Source: Klebsiella michiganensis
GTDB lineage: Bacteria > Pseudomonadota > Gammaproteobacteria > Enterobacterales > Enterobacteriaceae
DNA: 64,000 nt
Direction: 5' to 3'
Assembly (NCBI RefSeq): GCF_002925905.1
Contig: NZ_PRDB01000021.1
Location: forward strand, 1-64,000
Below are positions 57,664-64,000 of the stretch, in pieces. Within the stretch, counting starts at the first letter, position 1; every line of letters begins with the position of its first letter. The position numbers and the translations under genes are program-made. Under the pieces are notes generated by a model, which saw only the letters and a list, made by a program, of their open reading frames with translations, was not told the origin of the DNA and searched no databases.

Positions 57664-57798
57664 TTTAGGCTACCTGTTAATGTAATCAGTGGCCTCAGTA
57701 TATGGCGTCGCCTGGCGCACCGCTTTGCGTTATTTGTCCGGGCATTTCCTGTTTTTTGTCTTTATGCAGAAGTGTGAAAGGAGTCACAGGAGGGAGAA

Positions 57799-57819
57799 TT
57801 CCGGCGGTGACCGCCGGAA
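57799..57819 (-). terminator. rluB terminator hairpin
   Basis: Perfect stem TTCCGGCGG-TGA-CCGCCGGAA (plus-strand reading) 10 bases after the rluB stop. On the minus strand TTCTCCC follows, so the U-tract is weak but the stem is very stable. Confidence 0.65.
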
Positions 57820-57828
57820 CTGGAATAA

Positions 57829-58716
57829 TTAACCGTTACCGTTATTACGGCTGCTGGAACGACGGTTGTTATTATTATTGCTCACCTGGCTGTGGCGCTT
57901 AACCGCGCGGCGAATCTGATTCGCCTTCATGCGACGGCGATCCTTTTCGACGGCGACCTTAGAGGTGGTTTCCGGCGTAAGCTCAACCAGTTCGCGCAGG
58001 TAGTTGGTTTGCGCCAGGTCCAGCTCGGTGTAGCCGCCGCGCGGCAGGCCTTTCGGCAGCAGAATATCGCCGTAGCGCACGCGGATCAGGCGGCTGACCT
58101 GTACGCCAACGGCTTCCCACAGGCGGCGAACTTCGCGGTTACGGCCTTCGGTCAGCGTGACGTTGTACCACTGGTTAATCCCTTCGCCACCGGTAAACTT
58201 GATGGTTTTGAACGCCGCCGGGCCGTCTTCCAGCTGGACGCCGCGCGAGAGCTGGCGCAGCTTGTCATCATCTATCTGGCCAAATACGCGCACCGCGTAT
58301 TCACGTTCCACTTCGCGGCTCGGGTGCATCAGGCGGTTCGCCAGTTCACCGTCGGTGGTAAACAGCAGCAGGCCGCAGGTGTTGACGTCAAGACGACCGA
58401 CGGCAATCCAGCGCGCGCCGCGCAGCTTTGGCAGACGATCGAACACCGTCGGTCGCCCTTCCGGGTCGTTACGGGTACAGAGTTCGCCTTCCGGCTTGTA
58501 GTAAGCCAGCACGCGACAAATCTGTTCCGCAGACTCTTTCACCGAAATCAGATGACCGTCGATGCGAATTTTTAAACCCGGGACAATTTCAACGCGATCG
58601 CCAAGGGTGGCGATTTTGCCATCGACGCTGACGCGGCCAGCTTCGATTTTGGCTTCGATTTCACGGCGGGAGCCGTGGCCAGCGCGGGCCAGCACTTTTT
58701 GTAATTTCTCGCTCAT
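57829..58716 (-). CDS. rluB: 23S rRNA pseudouridine(2605) synthase RluB
   Basis: A 295-residue pseudouridine synthase (E. coli 291). The S4 RNA-binding domain is at about 1-60, and the catalytic Asp110 is in GRLDVNTCG. It modifies U2605 of 23S rRNA. The last 20 residues form a low-complexity basic tail rich in Asn and Ser. AAGGAAG precedes the ATG. In E. coli the neighbours are btuR and yciQ or yciO; here the beta-glucoside cassette separates it from btuR, and yciQ is missing. Confidence 0.96.
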   Translation of the reverse strand: MSEKLQKVLARAGHGSRREIEAKIEAGRVSVDGKIATLGDRVEIVPGLKIRIDGHLISVKESAEQICRVLAYYKPEGELCTRNDPEGRPTVFDRLPKLRGARWIAVGRLDVNTCGLLLFTTDGELANRLMHPSREVEREYAVRVFGQIDDDKLRQLSRGVQLEDGPAAFKTIKFTGGEGINQWYNVTLTEGRNREVRRLWEAVGVQVSRLIRVRYGDILLPKGLPRGGYTELDLAQTNYLRELVELTPETTSKVAVEKDRRRMKANQIRRAVKRHSQVSNNNNNRRSSSRNNGNG

Positions 58717-59126
58717 TGAGCTTCCTTAAGGTGTCGCCTTCCCAGGCGTCTGGTATACTTCGAAAAACAGGGCGCGAGGCAAAATGAAACCTAACACCCT
58801 GTTCTGTAAAATTTTTTTGCATCAGCGCGTGCCGTTATCTATGTTGCTACAGCAGACATAACAGAGACACGCCTTCTCGCGTGGGCGAACATGGTACACG
58901 AACTTTAAGATGAATGCTTCTTTGCGTTACGAGCATAGCACAACTTACCGCGCACCTCCGTCCGGGCGCATGGCGCGCTGATGGAAGCCAGGTAGCACAA
59001 TAGGGTCTTTTGCAGAGGATGAACCATCAAAAGGCGCGCGGCATTGCGCCGCGTTGAACGGCGGCAAATAAAAGCGGCGAGCGGGTATTCATTACATGAC
59101 GATTCCTTCCATGGAAACAGACGTCA
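58717..59126 (-). promoter_or_regulatory. Long structured leader and promoter region of rluB
   Basis: 410 bases without a gene between yciO and rluB. On the minus strand an extended -10 element TGCTATGCT lies at about 58940-58932. It would give a leader of about 200 bases. The leader contains several inverted repeats, ending with AACAGGG-N24-CCCTGTT (58803-58766) followed by TTT, only about 45 bases before the rluB start. This has the form of a terminator inside the leader. CGCGGC-ATTGC-GCCGCG (59037-59053) lies upstream of the promoter and may end the yciO transcript. The regulator or ligand is unknown. Confidence 0.5.
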
Positions 59127-59747
59127 TTACAGGAATGGCGTTACGTCCCCCACGCCTTCACGCACCACAACCGGCGCATCTTCAGTGAGGTCGATAACCG
59201 TGGTCGGCTGCTGGCCCAGATAGCCGCCGTGAATAATCAGGTCAACCTGCTTCTCAAGACGATCTTTGATCTCTTCCGGGTCGGATTCGGTAAAGTCGCT
59301 TCCCGGCAGCATCAACGAAGTGGAGAGCATCGGCTCGCCCAACGTTTCCAGCAGCATTTGCGCAATCGGGTTGGACGGCACGCGCATACCGATGGTCTTA
59401 CGCTTATCCTGCAGCAGACGGCGCGGAACTTCTTTGGTGCCCTTGAGGATAAACGTGTAGTTACCCGGGGTATTGTTTTTAATCAGACGAAAGGCCACGT
59501 TATCAACGAATGAATAGGTCGACAGTTCGGACAAATCGCGGCACATCAGGGTGAAGTTGTGGCCGTTTGGCAGATTACGGATCCGGCAAATCCGCTCCAT
59601 CGCGCCCTTATCTTCAATTTTGCAGCCTAACGCGTAGCCGGAGTCGGTCGGATAGACGATGACCCCGCCTTTACGCACAATGTCCACCGCCTGGTTAATT
59701 AACCGCGCCTGTGGATTTTCCGGATGGATATAAAAAAACTGGCTCAT
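59127..59747 (-). CDS. yciO: YciO, YrdC/Sua5-family protein
   Basis: A 206-residue protein of the Sua5/YciO/YrdC family, as long as E. coli YciO. The conserved N-terminal nucleotide-binding pocket includes GGVIVYPTDSGYALGCK and the later segment RKTIGMRVPSNPIAQMLLE. Unlike TsaC it is not needed for threonylcarbamoyl-tRNA in E. coli, and its substrate is not settled. It follows rnm by 9 bases on the same strand, so they are co-transcribed. Confidence 0.94.
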   Translation of the reverse strand: MSQFFYIHPENPQARLINQAVDIVRKGGVIVYPTDSGYALGCKIEDKGAMERICRIRNLPNGHNFTLMCRDLSELSTYSFVDNVAFRLIKNNTPGNYTFILKGTKEVPRRLLQDKRKTIGMRVPSNPIAQMLLETLGEPMLSTSLMLPGSDFTESDPEEIKDRLEKQVDLIIHGGYLGQQPTTVIDLTEDAPVVVREGVGDVTPFL

Positions 59748-59756
59748 ACTTCCCTC

Positions 59757-60626
59757 TCAATTTTGTTCTACGGCCACTTCCCAACTGCGCCAGATCCCTT
59801 CCACGCCCGCGGGTAGCCAAAGTTTGCGGCCCAGTTCGATCCACGGGCAGGGCTGATGAAAATCAGACCCCTGCGAGGCATCCAGGCCATACTGCACGGC
59901 GTAAGCGGCAAGCTGTGCGCGCTCGTGAGGCGCCTGCTGACACTGCGCCACCTCCATCGCATCGCCCCCCTGCTCGCTAAAATGGGCCAACAGCCGTTTT
60001 AACCACTTGGCGGAGAGATCGTAGCGCCCGGGATGGGCAATGACCGCTTTACCGCCAGAATGATGAATGACATCAATCGCTTGTTTTATTGTACACCACT
60101 GAGGCGGAACGTAACCGGTTTTCCCGCGCGCCAGATACTTCTTAAATACGTCAGCCATATTGTTGGCATAGCCGGCCTCCACCAGAAAACGGGCAAAATG
60201 GCCGCGCGTCACCGCACCGCCGTCCGCCAGCTTCAGCGCCCCTTCCCAGGCGCCCGGGATCCGCGCTTTTTCCAGCCGCTCGGCGATCTGCTGACCCCGC
60301 ATCTGGCGACGCGCTTTCTGTTCATCGAGCAGCGCGGTCATCGCCGGATGGTCGATATCGATATTCAGCCCGACAATATGAATTTCATGATTTTCCCACA
60401 GAGTGGAAATTTCCACCCCGGTAATCAGCGCCAACGGTAAACCGGCACGTTCAATTTCACGCTGAGCCGCGGGAATTGCCGCCACGGTATCGTGGTCGGT
60501 AATCGCCAGGGTGCCGACGCGCATCTGGTGGGCGCGATGGACAAGTTCTTCTGGAGTCAGACGCCCGTCAGAGGCGATGGTATGGCTGTGCAGGTCGTAA
60601 ATCACTGCGTAATTGGTGTTGCTCAA
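59757..60626 (-). CDS. rnm: RNase AM (PHP-domain 5'-3' exonuclease)
   Basis: A 289-residue PHP-domain enzyme (E. coli Rnm/YciV/TrpH 293). Metal-binding motifs are DLHSH near the N-terminus, TLAITDHDT, GVEIST, AHPGRYD and QGSDFHQP. In E. coli it trims the 5' ends of ribosomal and small RNAs. The start is a TTG at 60626: AGGAGTCATC lies just before it, and the following residues SNTNYAVIYDLH match the E. coli N-terminus. A GTG 12 codons upstream was rejected. It is divergent from the trp operon. Confidence 0.92.
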   Translation of the reverse strand: MSNTNYAVIYDLHSHTIASDGRLTPEELVHRAHQMRVGTLAITDHDTVAAIPAAQREIERAGLPLALITGVEISTLWENHEIHIVGLNIDIDHPAMTALLDEQKARRQMRGQQIAERLEKARIPGAWEGALKLADGGAVTRGHFARFLVEAGYANNMADVFKKYLARGKTGYVPPQWCTIKQAIDVIHHSGGKAVIAHPGRYDLSAKWLKRLLAHFSEQGGDAMEVAQCQQAPHERAQLAAYAVQYGLDASQGSDFHQPCPWIELGRKLWLPAGVEGIWRSWEVAVEQN

Positions 60627-60768
60627 GATGACTCCTGCTGGACATGAACCGGTACCCGTCATACTTTAAGTCACAGGCAGATTGATTGTGGTTCTGCAGC
60701 TTAAGTGATTAAGGATAGTAATAAGCGCATCATCATACCGACTGATAGAGAAAATCTGCAAACAGGGG

Positions 60769-60802
60769 TTGACTTTAATCTCTCGGACTAGTTAACTAGT
60801 AC
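60769..60802 (+). promoter_or_regulatory. trp operon promoter and TrpR operator
   Basis: TTGACT at 60769-60774, 17-base spacer, TTAACT at 60792-60797. The operator core ACTAGTTAACTAGT (60787-60800) is a perfect palindrome overlapping the -10 element, as in the E. coli trp operator. TrpR with tryptophan would block RNA polymerase here. Confidence 0.95.
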
Positions 60803-60829
60803 GCAAGTTCACATGAAGGGGTATCAACA

Positions 60830-60892
60830 ATGAAAACGCAATTCATCACTCTGCACGGCTGGTGGCGCACCTCCTGTTATCGGGCGGCGTGA
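60830..60892 (+). CDS. trpL: trp operon leader peptide
   Basis: A 20-residue leader peptide with two adjacent Trp codons at positions 11-12 in HGWWRTS, the same control core as the 14-residue E. coli leader; the extra residues SCYRAA follow the shared part. AAGGGG lies upstream of the ATG. Ribosome stalling at the Trp codons decides whether the attenuator forms. It is too short for long-ORF calling and was read directly. Confidence 0.93.
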   Translation: MKTQFITLHGWWRTSCYRAA

Positions 60893-60923
60893 TCGCGTTT
60901 TGCACTCAGCATACAGATACCCG

Positions 60924-60946
60924 GCCCGCCAATGAGCGGGCTTTTT
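60924..60946 (+). terminator. trp attenuator
   Basis: Stem GCCCGC / GCGGGC with a 6-base loop and TTTTT, 32 bases after trpL and 38 before trpE. The upstream leader can pair in the alternative (antiterminator) form, as in the E. coli trp leader. Confidence 0.93.
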
Positions 60947-60983
60947 ATTGGACAAATTATTATAGCGAACAGGCGACAAAATA

Positions 60984-62546
60984 ATGCAAACATCAAAACC
61001 GGCACTCGAGCTTCTCACCAGCGACGCCATCTATCGGGAAAACCCCACGGCGCTGTTCCACCAGCTATGCGGCGCGCGTCCAGCCACCCTGCTGCTGGAA
61101 TCCGCGGATATCGACAGTAAGGATGATTTAAAGAGCCTGCTGCTGGTGGATAGCGCGCTGCGCATTACCGCGCTAGGTGACACTGTCACTATTCACGCAT
61201 TTTCCGCCAACGGTACGGCGTTACTCGAACTGCTGGATAGCGCGCTGCCATCCGGCATCGATAACCAGCGTCAGCCAAATAGCCGGGTATTAACCTTCCC
61301 GCCGGTCAGCGCGCTGTTGGATGAAGATGCCCGCCTGTGTTCACTCTCGGTATTCGACGCTTTTCGCCTGCTGCAGGATCTGATAACCGTCCCGCAGCAG
61401 GAGCGCGAAGCGATGTTCTTCGGCGGCCTGTTCGCCTATGACCTGGTCGCTGGCTTTGAAGACCTGCCGCCGCTGGAGAGCGACACCGCCTGCCCGGATT
61501 ACTGCTTCTATCTGGCGGAAACGCTGCTGGTTATCGACCATCAGACCAAAAATACCCGTATCCAGGCGAGCCTGTTCACGCCGCTGGAAAGCGAAAAACA
61601 GCGTCTGCTACAGCGGCTCGCTCAGCTTCGTCAGCAGCTAAACGAGCCGCCGGCGCCGCTGCCGGTGACCACGGTTGCCGAAATGAGCTGCGACTGCGAT
61701 CAGAGCGACGAAGAGTACGGCGCCGTCGTGCGTAAAATGCAGCGCGCCATCCGCGCGGGCGAGATTTTTCAGGTCGTGCCGTCACGCCGCTTCTCGCTGC
61801 CCTGCCCGTCGCCGCTGGCCGCTTATGATGTGCTGAAGAAGAGCAACCCGAGCCCGTACATGTTCTTTATGCAGGACAACGATTTCACCCTCTTCGGCGC
61901 GTCGCCGGAGAGTTCTCTCAAGTACGATGCCACCAATCGCCAGATTGAAATCTATCCCATTGCCGGTACCCGTCCGCGCGGCCGCCGCGCGGATGGTTCG
62001 CTGGATCGCGATCTCGACAGCCGCATTGAGCTGGAGATGCGCACCGACCATAAAGAGCTCTCCGAGCATCTGATGCTGGTCGACCTTGCGCGTAACGACC
62101 TCGCGCGCATCTGTACGTCGGGTAGCCGCTACGTCGCCGACCTGACCAAAGTCGACCGCTACTCCTTTGTGATGCACCTCGTCTCCCGCGTGGTTGGCGA
62201 GCTGCGCCGCGATCTTGACGTGCTGCATGCCTACCGTGCCTGTATGAATATGGGCACCCTCAGCGGGGCGCCGAAAGTGCGCGCCATGCAGCTAATCGCC
62301 GCCGCTGAAGGCAAACGCCGCGGCAGCTACGGCGGCGCGGTGGGCTACTTTACCGCCCACGGCGACCTCGATACCTGCATCGTGATCCGTTCCGCCTACG
62401 TGCAGGATGGCGTCGCCACGGTGCAGGCCGGCGCCGGTATCGTGCTCGACTCCGTTCCCCAGTCAGAAGCGGATGAAACCCGTAATAAAGCTCGCGCGGT
62501 GCTGCGCGCTATCGCCCAGGCCCACCACGCGAAGGAGATTTTCTAA
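60984..62546 (+). CDS. trpE: Anthranilate synthase component I
   Basis: A 520-residue chorismate-using enzyme, the E. coli length. It forms anthranilate with TrpD's amidotransferase part. The feedback site LLES (Ser40) that binds tryptophan is near the N-terminus. The catalytic core has GxxPER-type segments ([19 protein letters not shown]), [11 protein letters not shown] and [11 protein letters not shown]. The stop overlaps the trpD start (TAATG), coupling the two subunits. Confidence 0.97.
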   Translation: MQTSKPALELLTSDAIYRENPTALFHQLCGARPATLLLESADIDSKDDLKSLLLVDSALRITALGDTVTIHAFSANGTALLELLDSALPSGIDNQRQPNSRVLTFPPVSALLDEDARLCSLSVFDAFRLLQDLITVPQQEREAMFFGGLFAYDLVAGFEDLPPLESDTACPDYCFYLAETLLVIDHQTKNTRIQASLFTPLESEKQRLLQRLAQLRQQLNEPPAPLPVTTVAEMSCDCDQSDEEYGAVVRKMQRAIRAGEIFQVVPSRRFSLPCPSPLAAYDVLKKSNPSPYMFFMQDNDFTLFGASPESSLKYDATNRQIEIYPIAGTRPRGRRADGSLDRDLDSRIELEMRTDHKELSEHLMLVDLARNDLARICTSGSRYVADLTKVDRYSFVMHLVSRVVGELRRDLDVLHAYRACMNMGTLSGAPKVRAMQLIAAAEGKRRGSYGGAVGYFTAHGDLDTCIVIRSAYVQDGVATVQAGAGIVLDSVPQSEADETRNKARAVLRAIAQAHHAKEIF

Positions 62547-64000
62547 TGGCCGACATCCTGCTGCTCGATAATATCGACTCTTTTACCTATAACCTGGCAG
62601 ACCAGCTGCGTTCGAACGGCCATAACGTGGTGATTTACCGCAACTCCGTCCCGGCGCAGGCGCTGATTGAGCGCATCGGCACCATGAAAAACCCGGTACT
62701 GATGCTTTCTCCGGGGCCGGGGACGCCGAGCGAAGCGGGCTGCATGCCGGAGTTGCTGACCCGCATGCGCGGCAAGCTGCCGATTATCGGTATCTGCCTC
62801 GGCCATCAGGCGATTGTCGAAGCCTATGGCGGCTACGTCGGTCAGGCCGGTGAAATTCTTCACGGGAAGGCATCAAGCATTGAGCACGATGGCCAGGCGA
62901 TGTTTGCCGGACTGAGCAATCCGCTGCCGGTCGCCCGCTATCACTCGCTGGTGGGCAGCAATATCCCGGCCGGACTCACCATCAACGCCCACTTCAACGG
63001 TATGGTGATGGCGGTGCGTCACGACGCGGATCGCGTTTGCGGCTTCCAGTTCCACCCTGAGTCAATTCTGACCACCCAGGGGGCACGCCTGCTGGAGCAA
63101 ACCCTGGCCTGGGCGCTGCAGAAGCTGGAGCAGACCAACACCCTCCAGCCGATTCTGGAAAAACTGTACCAGGCCGAAACCCTGAGCCAGCAGGAGAGCC
63201 ATCAGCTGTTCTCTGCGGTGGTTCGCGGTGAAGTCAAACCCGAGCAGCTGGCCGCCGCGCTGGTGAGTATGAAAGTACGCGGTGAGCATCCGCAGGAAAT
63301 CGCCGGCGCCGCCACCGCGCTGCTGGAAAACGCCGCGCCGTTCCCGCGTCCGGATTATCCGTTTGCCGATATCGTCGGTACCGGCGGCGACGGCAGCAAC
63401 AGTATCAATATTTCGACCGCCAGCGCGTTTGTAGCCGCCGCCTGCGGCCTGAAGGTCGCGAAGCACGGTAACCGCAGCGTATCGAGTAAATCCGGTTCCT
63501 CCGACCTGCTGGCGGCGTTCGGTATCAACCTGGATATGAATGCCGATAAATCTCGCCAGGCGCTGGATGAACTGGGCGTTTGCTTCCTGTTCGCACCGAA
63601 GTACCACACCGGTTTCCGCCACGCGATGCCGGTCCGTCAGCAGCTTAAAACCCGCACCCTGTTTAACGTGCTTGGGCCGCTGATCAACCCGGCTCATCCG
63701 CCGCTGGCGCTGATTGGCGTCTATAGCCCAGAACTGGTGCTGCCGATTGCGGAAACCCTGCGCGTGCTGGGCTACCAGCGCGCTGCGGTGGTGCATAGCG
63801 GCGGTATGGATGAAGTGTCGCTGCACGCGCCGACGGTGGTCGCGGAACTGAACCATGGCGAAATCAAGAGCTACCAGCTCACCGCCGCCGACTTTGGCCT
63901 GACGCCTTACCATCAGGAGCAGCTGGCAGGCGGCACGCCGGAAGAAAACCGTGACATTCTTACGCGCTTGCTACAAGGTAAAGGTGAAGCCGCTCACGAA
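62546..64000 (+). CDS. trpD: Bifunctional anthranilate synthase II / phosphoribosyltransferase, 3' end outside window
   Basis: The first 485 codons of a fused TrpG-TrpD protein (531 residues in E. coli); the window ends before the stop. Residues 1-190 are the glutamine amidotransferase with Cys84 (GICLGHQ), His170 and Glu172 (FQFHPES). From about 200 the anthranilate phosphoribosyltransferase follows, with GTGGDG at 278-283 and [17 protein letters not shown]. It supplies ammonia to TrpE and carries out the second step of tryptophan synthesis. The fusion is typical of enterobacteria. Confidence 0.97.
   Translation, partial: MADILLLDNIDSFTYNLADQLRSNGHNVVIYRNSVPAQALIERIGTMKNPVLMLSPGPGTPSEAGCMPELLTRMRGKLPIIGICLGHQAIVEAYGGYVGQAGEILHGKASSIEHDGQAMFAGLSNPLPVARYHSLVGSNIPAGLTINAHFNGMVMAVRHDADRVCGFQFHPESILTTQGARLLEQTLAWALQKLEQTNTLQPILEKLYQAETLSQQESHQLFSAVVRGEVKPEQLAAALVSMKVRGEHPQEIAGAATALLENAAPFPRPDYPFADIVGTGGDGSNSINISTASAFVAAACGLKVAKHGNRSVSSKSGSSDLLAAFGINLDMNADKSRQALDELGVCFLFAPKYHTGFRHAMPVRQQLKTRTLFNVLGPLINPAHPPLALIGVYSPELVLPIAETLRVLGYQRAAVVHSGGMDEVSLHAPTVVAELNHGEIKSYQLTAADFGLTPYHQEQLAGGTPEENRDILTRLLQGKGEAAHE

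Noticed and set aside
63062-63913. Minus-strand ORF of 283 codons
   Set aside because: Antisense to trpD; no start signal or family match.

Overview
The window is a stretch of enterobacterial chromosome, most like Klebsiella or Raoultella; I cannot fix the species from the sequence alone. The evidence is long collinear runs of proteins that closely match Escherichia coli families in length and active-site residues (tyrR, pspABCDE/pspF, sapABCDF, fabI, rnb, pyrF, lapAB, acnA, cysB, topA, trpLED). The DNA is moderately GC-rich, and there are accessory loci that E. coli K-12 does not have at these positions. I saw no rRNA or tRNA gene, insertion sequence, prophage gene or CRISPR array.

Left part (1-7.3 kb): a minus-strand accessory cluster. 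It holds a 90-residue orphan protein, an FMN-dependent monooxygenase of the NtaA/SnaA/DszA type, a complete MetNIQ-like ABC importer, an MFS transporter and an acyl-CoA-dehydrogenase-fold oxidase of the SfnB/DszC type. Together these look like uptake and oxidative breakdown of a small organic compound, probably as a sulfur source. Next (7.7-11.2 kb) is a murein-peptide recycling group: mppA binds the peptide, mpaA cuts it and ycjG epimerises L-Ala-D-Glu. It is followed by tpx, an AbrB-type membrane protein and tyrR with its own TyrR box.

Middle part (14.8-37.7 kb): ycjF-ycjX and the phage-shock operon pspABCDE, driven from a sigma-54 promoter and controlled by divergent pspF. A variable block between pspF and sapA (20.4-26 kb) has an MFS exporter, an M20 amidohydrolase, a 768-residue AraC regulator with a large C-terminal extension, and an orphan 94-residue protein. 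The sap operon follows, then fabI, yciW, rnb, yciZ, yciT and osmB. The E. coli genes ycjD and pdeR (yciR) are missing from their expected places.

Right part (37.7-64 kb): yciH-pyrF, lapB-lapA, pgpB, ribA, acnA, a small ymiA gene found outside long-ORF calling, cysB, topA, yciN, sohB, yciK and btuR. A three-gene beta-glucoside cassette (GPH symporter, cytoplasmic GH3 glucosidase, AraC regulator) lies between btuR and rluB. Then come rluB with a long structured leader, yciO, rnm, and the trp operon start: promoter/operator, trpL with two adjacent Trp codons, attenuator, trpE and a trpGD gene cut by the window end.

Most of the window is conserved chromosome. The parts most worth a second look are the left-end catabolic cluster with its small first gene, the AraC fusion regulator locus, the rluB leader, and the acnA-ymiA-cysB intergenic region with several unexplained small signals.
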